Position numbers and translations under genes: made by a program. Below are positions 1-6,355 of a stretch of 10,395 bases of DNA, piece by piece. Each line of letters starts with the position of its first letter. Positions within the stretch are counted from its first letter, which is position 1. Source of the stretch: Sphingomicrobium sp. (GTDB lineage: Bacteria > Pseudomonadota > Alphaproteobacteria > Sphingomonadales > Sphingomonadaceae); assembly GCA_030146725.1 (NCBI GenBank), contig JASLBJ010000206.1, forward strand, positions 1 through 10,395, written 5' to 3'. The notes below the pieces were generated by a model. The model was not told the DNA's origin, did not search any database, and saw only the letters and a program-made list of their open reading frames with translations.

Positions 1-332
1 AGCGTGTAGCTGACGCGGGTCTGATCGAAGCCGCGGATTGTCAGGCGGCCGCCCGCATTGCCGTACGCGTCGTTGTTCTGGAAACTGACACCCGGAACCA
101 CGTTGATGACGTCGAGAACGGTCTGGCCGGGGCTGCTGCGCGAGATGAATTCCTGGGTGATCACCGCCTTGGCCTTCGGCGTGTCAGGCGCCTGGAAGCC
201 GCCGACTTCCTGGTTGCGCGTGCCGGTGACGACGATCGCGTCCTCGAAGTCCTGCGTTCCGGTGGATTGAGCAAAGGCGGTTGCAGGCATCGCGACGAGC
301 GCGGACGAGCAGAGAAGAACGAGCTTTTTCAA
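1..332 (-). CDS. TonB-dependent outer-membrane receptor, N-terminal part (runs off window)
   Basis: Outer-membrane gated channel that imports a ligand using TonB energy; the ligand cannot be told from this part. About 110 residues are visible. They begin with a signal peptide (KKLVLLCSSALVAMPATAFA, cleavage near AFA-Q), then a short linker with DAIVVTGTR, typical of sphingomonad receptors. The plug-domain start follows, with VITQEFISRSSPGQTVLDVINVVPGV and LTIRGFDQTRVSY. The chosen start is TTG at 332-330: it gives a complete lysine-rich signal peptide and has a GGAG ribosome site at 340-343, 7 nt away. The only internal ATG nearby (codon 15) would destroy the signal peptide. The remaining barrel lies beyond position 1. 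It is separated by about 150 bp from the queuosine transporter on the same strand, so it probably has its own promoter (see 378-389). Confidence 0.88.
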   Translation of the reverse strand, partial: MKKLVLLCSSALVAMPATAFAQSTGTQDFEDAIVVTGTRNQEVGGFQAPDTPKAKAVITQEFISRSSPGQTVLDVINVVPGVSFQNNDAYGNAGGRLTIRGFDQTRVSYT

Positions 333-377
333 AGGAAAACTCCACGGTGCGGATGCTGTGCTGATTGGATGACCAAG

Positions 378-389
378 CCGCTATAGCGG
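378..389 (-). promoter_or_regulatory. 12-bp perfect palindrome CCGCTATAGCGG at the receptor promoter
   Basis: CCGCTATAGCGG is its own reverse complement. Read on the minus strand it contains TATAGC (385-380), which would serve as a -10 box about 47 nt ahead of the TTG start of the receptor. A palindrome over a -10 box fits an operator, but no clear -35 box is visible and no regulator is encoded nearby. The rest of 333-485 holds no gene that I can support. Confidence 0.35.
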
Positions 390-485
390 ATTTGAGACAG
401 TCAGGTGACACGGGTTAGCCGCGCCGGCGAAATGCTATGCTGCGTTGCACAATAACCACAATTGACTGACGCGAATGCTTTTTGA

Positions 486-1139
486 TCAGCGGCTTGCGTC
501 GAGTCGCCGGCCCAGCGCAACGAACGCGTAAACCAGTGGCGGAACGAGGATCACGGACAGCACGACCTTGGCAAGCAACTGGCCGAGCAGGAGTTCGCCG
601 ATCGGGAACACGCCGTAGAAGGATACGGTAATGAAGATCAGCGTATCGACGATCTGGCTGAGCACGCTGGCAACGCCCGAACGCAGCCACAGCAGCCGCC
701 CGCCGGTCCTCTTGAGGCGGCTGAAGATCGCCACGTTGAGGATCTGCGACGTGCCATAGGCAAGAATCCCACCAAGCCAGATGCGCGGAGTCGCGCTCAT
801 GATGGTGTTGAAGGCGGACAGCCGGTCCGGGGCCATGTCCTCGGCCGCGGGCGCGGCAAGCACCATCAAGGTCAGTCCAAGCGAGACCAGCAGCGGCACG
901 AAACCGATCACGACCAGCCGGTTGGCAATCGAGCGGCCGTGCAGCTCGGCAACCGCGCTCGAGGTAATCACCAGCATCAGGAAGGCGAAGATGCCGGCCT
1001 CGACGGCAAGCGGCCCAAGCGCAACCTGCTTGTTGCCGAGCACCCCGGCGATGCACACCATGCCGCCGTAGAAGATCGCGAAGGCGAACAGGGACGGCGA
1101 CAACAACGACGGCGGGGTGCGAGTGGCTTCGGTTTCCAT
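486..1139 (-). CDS. yhhQ: Queuosine precursor transporter (YhhQ/VUT family)
   Basis: Inner-membrane carrier that takes up queuosine precursors (preQ0/preQ1 in the E. coli YhhQ case) for making the modified base Q34 in tRNA. The 217-residue length fits the family. About six hydrophobic segments are visible. Recognisable stretches are FYGGMVCIAGVLGNKQV near the N-terminus, GGILAYGTSQILNVAIFSRLK in the middle, and SGVASVLSQIVDTLIFITVSFYG, which carries the S-Q-x-x-D-T-x-I-F signature of this family. The ATG at 1139 is forced: an in-frame TGA lies seven codons upstream. Its ribosome site is weak; GAAGG sits about 14 nt away. It is divergent from the adenosine kinase gene, with three copies of a short repeat between them. 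I looked for a preQ1 riboswitch upstream and did not recognise one. Confidence 0.88.
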   Translation of the reverse strand: METEATRTPPSLLSPSLFAFAIFYGGMVCIAGVLGNKQVALGPLAVEAGIFAFLMLVITSSAVAELHGRSIANRLVVIGFVPLLVSLGLTLMVLAAPAAEDMAPDRLSAFNTIMSATPRIWLGGILAYGTSQILNVAIFSRLKRTGGRLLWLRSGVASVLSQIVDTLIFITVSFYGVFPIGELLLGQLLAKVVLSVILVPPLVYAFVALGRRLDASR

Positions 1140-1164
1140 CGCCGCGGGGTAGCGCCTTCATTCT

Positions 1165-1227
1165 CAAGTGCAAGTTGGGGCTCAGTGCAGGTCGAGGCTC
1201 GCCGCAAATGAAGCCAGGTGCAAGTTG
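1165..1227. repeat. Three related copies of CA(A/G)GTGCAAGTTG between divergent genes
   Basis: CAAGTGCAAGTTG at 1165-1177 and CAGGTGCAAGTTG at 1215-1227 differ at one base and are exactly 50 bp apart. A weaker copy, CAGTGCAGGTCG, lies at 1183-1194. On the minus strand they read CAACTTGCAC, which also contains a TTGCAC hexamer resembling a -35 box for the transporter gene. The placement in the only intergenic region shared by the transporter and the nucleoside-gene run suggests binding sites, but this is inference. Confidence 0.35.
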
Positions 1228-1262
1228 ACCCGGGCCGAGCGCGGCGGCTAGGCCCCGCGCCT

Positions 1263-2252
1263 GTGACCCCTCCCACCATTGATATCGTGGCGATCGGCGA
1301 TGCGATCGTCGACGTCATTGCGACCTGCGACGACGCTTTGATCGAGCGCCTTGACCTGACCAAGGGCTCGATGCGCCTGGTCACAACCGACGAGGCGCTG
1401 CGGCTCTATGCTGCGATGGGTCCCGCGCGCGAGACCAGCGGCGGCTCGGCGGCGAATACGATGGCCGGTGTCGCGGCGCTTGGACTTCGCGCGGCGTTCA
1501 TTGGCCAGATCGCCAACGACCAGCTTGGCGCGATCTTTGCGCATGACATGCACGCGCTCGGAGTGGCGTTCGATACCCCAGCCCTGCCCGCCGGTGAGCT
1601 CCCGACCGGCCGCTGCCTGATCCTGGTCACGCCTGATGCCCAGCGGACGATGAACACGTCGCCCGGAGCGAGCCACGCACTGGCTCCGCACATGCTCGAC
1701 GAACCGCTGATCCGCTCGGCGGCGGTGACGTATCTCGAGGGTTACCTGTGGGGACCCGAGCAGCCGCGTGCAGCAATGCTGCGCGCCGCTGAAGTGGCGC
1801 GGGATGCCGGTCGGCAGGTAGCGTTCACGCTATCCGAGAGCCTGTGCCTGCCCGGGCGCCGCGAGGGTGTCGCCGGCCTGATCAACAGCGGACTCATCAA
1901 CCTGCTGTTCGCCAATGAAGACGAGGCGATGCTGCTGACCGGTGCGGGCAACCTCGACGCCGCACTTGCGCTACTGTCAGCCAAGGTCGAGACTCTGGTG
2001 GTAACCTGCGGTGCCAAGGGAGCGCTGGCGATCGAAGAGAACGAGCGGGTCGGCATCGCCGCGCAGCCGGTTGCCCGCGTGGTCGACACTACAGGTGCAG
2101 GCGACCTGTTCGCGGCGGGCTTCCTCGCCGCACGCTGCCGCGGTCGCGATCTCGAGCGCTGCCTGCACACCGGCGCCGCGGCCGCCGCAGAGGTCATCAG
2201 CCACTTCGGGGCGCGGCCCGAGGCGGACCTCAAGGCACTGGTGCGACTGTGA
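1263..2252 (+). CDS. Adenosine kinase (PfkB/ribokinase family)
   Basis: Cytoplasmic sugar-kinase fold enzyme, likely phosphorylating adenosine to AMP with ATP. The reading frame is open back to a GTG at 1218. I chose GTG 1263 because it gives MTPPTIDIVAIGDAIVDVIA, the compact N-terminus usual for alphaproteobacterial members, and a 329-residue protein. Visible motifs: AIGDAIVDV (10-18), the first PfkB signature region TSGGSAANTMAGVAALG (about 59-75), NEDEAMLLTG, and the second signature DTTGAGDLFAAGF starting at residue 275. D281 is the expected catalytic base. The substrate is inferred from overall resemblance and from the downstream nucleoside transporter; another nucleoside or sugar kinase of the same family cannot be excluded. 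It begins a tight run of plus-strand genes, and its TGA overlaps the next start by 4 bases. Confidence 0.87.
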   Translation: MTPPTIDIVAIGDAIVDVIATCDDALIERLDLTKGSMRLVTTDEALRLYAAMGPARETSGGSAANTMAGVAALGLRAAFIGQIANDQLGAIFAHDMHALGVAFDTPALPAGELPTGRCLILVTPDAQRTMNTSPGASHALAPHMLDEPLIRSAAVTYLEGYLWGPEQPRAAMLRAAEVARDAGRQVAFTLSESLCLPGRREGVAGLINSGLINLLFANEDEAMLLTGAGNLDAALALLSAKVETLVVTCGAKGALAIEENERVGIAAQPVARVVDTTGAGDLFAAGFLAARCRGRDLERCLHTGAAAAAEVISHFGARPEADLKALVRL

Positions 2253-2827
2253 AAAACCTCGCGCGGCTTGCAGTCTATTGCGGCTCGGCCGCCGGAACCG
2301 ACCCGCGCTTCGGCGAAGACACTCGCGCGCTTGCAGCAGCGATGGTCGATGCCCGGGTCGATCTCGTCTACGGCGGCGGGCGCCTCGGCCTGATGGGCGT
2401 CGTTGCCGATGCCGTGCTCGAAGGCGGCGGACGCGTCTACGGTGTGATCCCGGCGGCCCTGGTCGACCTCGAGGTTGCGCATCCGGGTCTCACCGAGCTC
2501 CACCAGGTGGAGACGATGCACGAGCGCAAGGCGCTGATGACCGACCTCGCCGACGGGTTCGTCGCCTTGCCCGGCGGCATCGGCACACTCGACGAATTGT
2601 TCGAAGCCTGGTCGTGGAACGCGCTCGGCTACCATGCCAAGCCCTTCTGCCTGCTCAATGTCGCAGGCTTCTGGGACCGGCTGATCGATTTTCTTGACCA
2701 TGCCGCGGCGAGCGGGTTCCTGTCCCCCGCGCGGCGCTCGCAGCTGCTGGTCGCGGAGACGCCAGCACAGGCGCTCAAACAGCTGGACGAAGCGGCGGCG
2801 CGCGCTGCACAAGGCATGGTCTGGTAA
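2249..2827 (+). CDS. LOG-family protein (nucleoside 5'-monophosphate phosphoribohydrolase)
   Basis: Rossmann-fold enzyme of the TIGR00730/LOG family. Members cleave the N-glycosidic bond of AMP or cytokinin riboside 5'-monophosphates, giving base and ribose 5-phosphate. At 192 residues it has the normal length. Motifs: AVYCGSAAG (8-16), YGGGRLGLMG (41-50), the conserved MHERK (90-94), and the hallmark PGGIGTLDE (108-116), whose Glu is needed for activity in studied homologues. The start is GTG in a GTGA overlap with the kinase stop codon, so translation is probably coupled. The product of the kinase (AMP) is a substrate reported for many bacterial LOG proteins, so the two could act in sequence. 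Older annotations call such proteins lysine decarboxylases; the motif argues against that. Confidence 0.9.
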   Translation: MKNLARLAVYCGSAAGTDPRFGEDTRALAAAMVDARVDLVYGGGRLGLMGVVADAVLEGGGRVYGVIPAALVDLEVAHPGLTELHQVETMHERKALMTDLADGFVALPGGIGTLDELFEAWSWNALGYHAKPFCLLNVAGFWDRLIDFLDHAAASGFLSPARRSQLLVAETPAQALKQLDEAAARAAQGMVW

Positions 2828-2840
2828 GGGTCGATCGCAC

Positions 2841-4103
2841 ATGAACCGGTATCTGCTCGGCCTTCTTGGAATCGCCGTCATCCTTGCGATTGCCTATGCG
2901 CTGTCGGTCAATCGCAAGGGGATCCGGCTGCGGGTTGTCGGCGCCGCGTTCGCGCTTCAGGCCGGGATCGCCGTGCTGGTGCTCTACACCCCGTGGGGCC
3001 GGGCAGCGATCAACGGGCTCGCCGGCGGCGTCTCCAACCTGCTCGGCTATGCCAACAAGGGCACCGAATTCCTGTTCGGGCCGAGCGCGTCCAACCCGCT
3101 CGCCAACACCTTTGCAATCGCCGCACTGCCGGTAATCATCTTCTTCGCATCGCTGGTGGCGATCCTCTATTATCTCAACATCATGCAGCGGATCGTGCGC
3201 TGGGTCGGCGGCGCGATCGGCTGGATCACCGGAATCGGCCGGGTCGAGGCGTTGGGATCGGCGGCGAACATCTTCGTCGGCCAGTCGGAATCGCCATTGG
3301 TCGTGCGCCCGTATCTCGCGAGCCTTCCGCCGGCGCGGCTGTTCACCCTGATGACCGTCGGCATGGCGGGGGTCGCGGGCACGATCCTTGCGGCCTACGC
3401 CAGCCTGCTCGGCGCAGCGTTCCTGCCCTATCTGCTCGCCGCCTCGTTCATGTCGGCGCCGGGCGGGATACTGATGGCCAAGATCATCATGCCCGACGAC
3501 GTGCCGGCCGAGGGCGAACTGCCGCTGGAAGGCGGGTCGGCCGAGGACCAGGTCGAGGTCGCCGAGACATTCGAAGAGGGCGAACGGCCAGCCAACATCA
3601 TCATGGCAGCGGCCCAGGGCGCGCAGACCGGCGTCAAGCTGGCCGTGGCGGTCGGCGCGATGGTGCTGGCGTTCGTTGCTCTAGTGGCACTCGCCAACGG
3701 TCTGCTCGGCGGACTTGGCAATATGGCCGGAGTGCCGGACCTCAGCTTTCAGCGGCTGATCGGCTATCTGTTCATGCCCGTCATGTTCCTGATCGGTGTG
3801 CCGTGGAGCGAGGCCGGAACCGCTGGTGGACTGTTCGGGACCAAGCTGGTGCTCAACGAATTCGTCGCGTTCATCGATCTCGGCGCGATGGAGGCCGGGG
3901 CGTTGAGCGAACGCAGCCGGGCGATCATCACGTTTGCGCTGTGCGGCTTTGCCAATTTCAGCTCGATCGCGATCCAAATGGCGGTGACCGGAGGCCTCGC
4001 GCCCAACCAGCGGCCGGTGATCGCGCGGCTTGGCATTCGCGCGCTGATCGCGGGCAGCCTTGCCAATCTGATGAGCGCGGCGCTGGCGGGGCTGCTGCTT
4101 TAG
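2841..4103 (+). CDS. Concentrative nucleoside transporter (CNT/NupC family)
   Basis: Inner-membrane symporter that imports nucleosides using an ion gradient. The 420-residue protein opens with a hydrophobic segment (MNRYLLGLLGIAVILAIAYA). It has about eight or more membrane segments, as expected for CNT. Family motifs are GQSESPLVVRPYL, a substrate-site region; GTKLVLNEFVAFIDLG, matching the conserved G-T-K-x-x-x-N-E-F-V stretch; and ALCGFANFSSIAIQMA near the end. An acidic loop (PDDVPAEGELPLEGGSAEDQ and on) between membrane segments is usual for bacterial CNTs. The frame is open upstream into the LOG gene, but ATG 2841 is preferred: it follows AAGGG at 2826-2830 by 10 nt and gives the normal N-terminus. 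It lies 13 bp after the LOG stop, so it is likely in the same transcript. Specificity (purine or pyrimidine) cannot be read from sequence by eye. Confidence 0.93.
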   Translation: MNRYLLGLLGIAVILAIAYALSVNRKGIRLRVVGAAFALQAGIAVLVLYTPWGRAAINGLAGGVSNLLGYANKGTEFLFGPSASNPLANTFAIAALPVIIFFASLVAILYYLNIMQRIVRWVGGAIGWITGIGRVEALGSAANIFVGQSESPLVVRPYLASLPPARLFTLMTVGMAGVAGTILAAYASLLGAAFLPYLLAASFMSAPGGILMAKIIMPDDVPAEGELPLEGGSAEDQVEVAETFEEGERPANIIMAAAQGAQTGVKLAVAVGAMVLAFVALVALANGLLGGLGNMAGVPDLSFQRLIGYLFMPVMFLIGVPWSEAGTAGGLFGTKLVLNEFVAFIDLGAMEAGALSERSRAIITFALCGFANFSSIAIQMAVTGGLAPNQRPVIARLGIRALIAGSLANLMSAALAGLLL

Positions 4104-4120
4104 GCCTAAAAGTCATCCCC

Positions 4121-5068
4121 ATGGCTACCATCACCGGCGATCAGATCGCCTCCGTTTCGCTTCGCGACGCCGACCGCGACCCGCAGGCTTTCTCGAGCAA
4201 GCTTGGCCGCAGCTTCGAGGAATTTGGCTTTGCGGTCATTGCCGACCACGGCATCCCCGACGGACTGATCGCCCGCGCCGAGGACATGGCGCGGGCCTTT
4301 TTTGCGCTCCCCGACGAGGTCAAGCGGCGCTATGCGATCGCCGGCGGCGGTGGAGCACGCGGCTATACACCGTTCGGGATCGAGACCGCCAAGGGCGCGG
4401 CGGCGCACGACCTCAAGGAATTCTGGCACGTCGGGCGCGACCTGCCCATGGGCCATCGCTTCGCCAGGCACATGCCTGAAAACATCTGGCCCGACGAGGT
4501 GCCGGGGTTCCGCGAGACCTTCGCCGAGCTCTACGCGACCTTCGACCGGACCGGGCTTCGCATCCTCGAAGCGATCGCGCGCTTTCTCAAGCTCGATCCG
4601 GACTATTTCCGCGACACCGTGCAGGACGGCAATTCGGTGCTTCGCCTGCTCCACTATCCGCCGATCCAGGGCGAGCCGGGAAGCCATGTCCGCGCCGGCG
4701 CCCACGAGGACATCAACACGATTACGCTGCTGCTTGGTGCGGAAGAGGCAGGACTCGAGCTGCTGACTCGTGACGGGCGCTGGATTCCGGTTTGCCCCGC
4801 GCCGGGCGAGCTGGTGGTCAATATCGGCGACATGCTGCAGCGGCTGACCAACGGTGCGCTTCGCTCGACCTCGCATCGGGTGGTCAACCCGCCGGCCGAG
4901 CGGTGCGGCCGGTCGCGCTACTCGATGCCGTTCTTCCTGCACTTTCGCTCGGACTTCCTGATCGAGGCGCTGGCGGGAACGGTGCCGCCAGGCGAGCATC
5001 CGCGCTGGCCGTCGATCACCGCCGACGATTATCTCCAGGAGCGGCTGCGCGAGATCAAGCTCGCCTAG
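4121..5068 (+). CDS. Isopenicillin-N-synthase-like Fe(II)/2-oxoglutarate-dependent oxygenase
   Basis: Cytoplasmic non-haem iron oxygenase of the DIOX_N plus 2OG-FeII_Oxy type, 315 residues, normal for the family. The N-terminal domain carries GRSFEEFGFAVIADHGIP (29-46). The catalytic domain has the iron-binding triad H195-x-D197 in GAHEDINTITLLL and H252 in STSHRVVNPP. The R266-Y-S268 pair in RYSMPFFLHF binds 2-oxoglutarate. All key residues are present, so an active enzyme is expected; the substrate is unknown. The frame is open far upstream, overlapping the transporter, but ATG 4121 starts the recognisable protein, 17 bp after the transporter stop, with only a weak AGG ahead. The family includes fungal thymine 7-hydroxylase, so with a nucleoside carrier next door a nucleobase or nucleoside substrate is possible; this is inference. 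Its TAG shares a CTAG with the stop codon of the convergent cytidine deaminase. Confidence 0.88.
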   Translation: MATITGDQIASVSLRDADRDPQAFSSKLGRSFEEFGFAVIADHGIPDGLIARAEDMARAFFALPDEVKRRYAIAGGGGARGYTPFGIETAKGAAAHDLKEFWHVGRDLPMGHRFARHMPENIWPDEVPGFRETFAELYATFDRTGLRILEAIARFLKLDPDYFRDTVQDGNSVLRLLHYPPIQGEPGSHVRAGAHEDINTITLLLGAEEAGLELLTRDGRWIPVCPAPGELVVNIGDMLQRLTNGALRSTSHRVVNPPAERCGRSRYSMPFFLHFRSDFLIEALAGTVPPGEHPRWPSITADDYLQERLREIKLA

Positions 5069-5499
5069 ACGAGGTTGGCGGGTCCGAAACCATGCGGCAG
5101 GAGCGTGCCGATCGTGTGGCGCTCGCTTGCTTCGCCCACTCCTGCAGCGCACAGGATTTCCACGTCGCGCGAGCCGAGTTGCGCGGCCTCGAGGATCGCC
5201 TGGCGGCATCCACCGCACGGTGTGCAGGTCATGGTGCCCGACAGCGCGCCGCCGTCCACCCGGCCACCCGCTACAGCGATCCGGGCGACCCGGTCGAGCC
5301 CGAACGCGTGTTGTGCGGCCGTGAGGGCGCTCTGCTCCGCACACAATCCAAGGCGGTAGCAAGCATTTTCCATGTTCGCCCCGGTGACGACCTCGCCATC
5401 GACCGACTCGATCGCGCAGCCGACATGGAAGCCCGAGTAAGGGGCATAGGCCTTGAGCGCCGCGGCTCGCGCGACGGCGATAAGTTCTTCCTCTGTCAT
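5065..5499 (-). CDS. cdd: Cytidine deaminase
   Basis: Cytoplasmic zinc enzyme converting cytidine and deoxycytidine to uridine and deoxyuridine. The 144-residue length is that of the small tetrameric class. Motifs: AYAPYSGFHVGCAI (18-30), the ribose-binding ANMENACY (41-48), C53-A-E55 with the catalytic glutamate, and CTPCGGCRQ (92-100), supplying zinc ligands C95 and C98. The frame is open 46 codons further upstream, but ATG at 5499 is the right start: it gives the conserved beginning and has AAGGA before it at normal spacing. It is transcribed towards the oxygenase and away from the nuclease, with 58 bp between its start and the nuclease start. The final TAG and the oxygenase TAG fall on opposite strands of the same CTAG (5065-5068). 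Confidence 0.95.
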   Translation of the reverse strand: MTEEELIAVARAAALKAYAPYSGFHVGCAIESVDGEVVTGANMENACYRLGLCAEQSALTAAQHAFGLDRVARIAVAGGRVDGGALSGTMTCTPCGGCRQAILEAAQLGSRDVEILCAAGVGEASERHTIGTLLPHGFGPANLV

Positions 5500-5557
5500 G
5501 ATTTCGTCCTTAGGCGCGGGCAGTGGCCACAGGCTAGCTCGGACCGCACGGACCCAC

Positions 5558-6355
5558 ATGACCATGATTCGTTTCCTCGCGTCGTTCGCCGTTGCGCTCG
5601 CGGCGGTCGTGCCCACCCCTGCCCTCGCCTGGGGCAAGACCGGTCACCGCACCGCGGCGCTCGTCGCCGACCGTCATCTGAGCGGCATCGCCCGCGCGCA
5701 TGTGCGTGAGATCCTGGGCGCCGAGACTCTCGACGAGGCCGGCACCTGGGCCGACGAGATGCGCTCCGACCCAAGCCCGTTCTGGCAGAAGACAGCTTCC
5801 CCCTGGCATTATGTGACGCTTGGCGGCTTCGCCTATGACAAGGCCCCCCCGGAGGGCGACGCGCTAAGCGCGCTCACTCGCTTCAGTGCGACGCTGCGCA
5901 ACCCTGCGAGCAGCCGCGAGGAGCGCCAGCTTGCGCTGCGCTTCATCGTCCATCTCGTCGCCGATCTCCACCAGCCGCTGCACGCCGGCCGCCCGGGAGA
6001 CCGCGGCGGCAACGACGTCAAGGTGAAATGGTTCGGCCGGGACACCAACCTGCACGCCGTGTGGGATTCGGCACTGGTCGACGAGGAACAATTGTCGTTC
6101 ACCGAATGGGCCGAGCGGCTCAACCGTCACACGAGCAATGCCCAGATTATTGCCGACTGGGTCGATAACCCCGTCGTGTGGATCGCCGAGAGCGCCAAGA
6201 TCCGCGACTCCATCTACCCCGACGGCACCGATCTGTCCTACGCTTATGTCTATCGCCATACACCGGTGGTGAAGCAGCGGCTGCGGCAGGCCGGGATCCG
6301 GCTCGCGGCCTATCTCAACCACCTGTTCGCCGAGCCGGTCGGCAGGCCACGATGA
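5558..6355 (+). CDS. Secreted S1/P1-type zinc nuclease
   Basis: Extracytoplasmic single-strand nuclease that yields 5'-nucleotides from RNA or ssDNA; some members also remove 3'-phosphates. It is 265 residues from ATG 5558; ATG 5564 is equally possible and changes only two residues. A signal peptide (IRFLASFAVALAAVVPTPALA) is cut after A24, leaving W25 as the new N-terminus. That is the Trp whose backbone binds zinc in P1 nuclease. The other eight zinc ligands are all visible: H30, D66 (TWADEM), H84 (SPWHYV), H132 and D136 (VHLVAD), H142 (HQPLH), H166 and D170 (NLHAVWDS). Counted from W25, H30 and H84 fall at mature positions 6 and 60, as in P1. Its TGA overlaps the ATG of the 5'-nucleotidase, so the two are probably made together. 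Confidence 0.93.
   Translation: MTMIRFLASFAVALAAVVPTPALAWGKTGHRTAALVADRHLSGIARAHVREILGAETLDEAGTWADEMRSDPSPFWQKTASPWHYVTLGGFAYDKAPPEGDALSALTRFSATLRNPASSREERQLALRFIVHLVADLHQPLHAGRPGDRGGNDVKVKWFGRDTNLHAVWDSALVDEEQLSFTEWAERLNRHTSNAQIIADWVDNPVVWIAESAKIRDSIYPDGTDLSYAYVYRHTPVVKQRLRQAGIRLAAYLNHLFAEPVGRPR

Noticed and set aside
1140..1217. A preQ1 riboswitch ahead of the queuosine-precursor transporter
   Set aside because: The leader is short and I could not fold the expected small pseudoknot; only the GTGCAAGTTG repeats stand out.
1742..2881. A 379-codon minus-strand open frame opposite the kinase and LOG genes
   Set aside because: Antisense to two clear enzymes; no recognisable domain of its own.
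2993..4120. In-frame upstream extension of the oxygenase
   Set aside because: It overlaps the CNT transporter in another frame and reads as Arg-rich shadow peptide; the family N-terminus begins at ATG 4121.
4106..5362. A 418-codon minus-strand open frame opposite the oxygenase and cytidine deaminase genes
   Set aside because: It is antisense to a recognisable oxygenase with intact catalytic residues and overlaps cytidine deaminase in another frame; the peptide is rich in Arg and His, as expected for a high-GC shadow.
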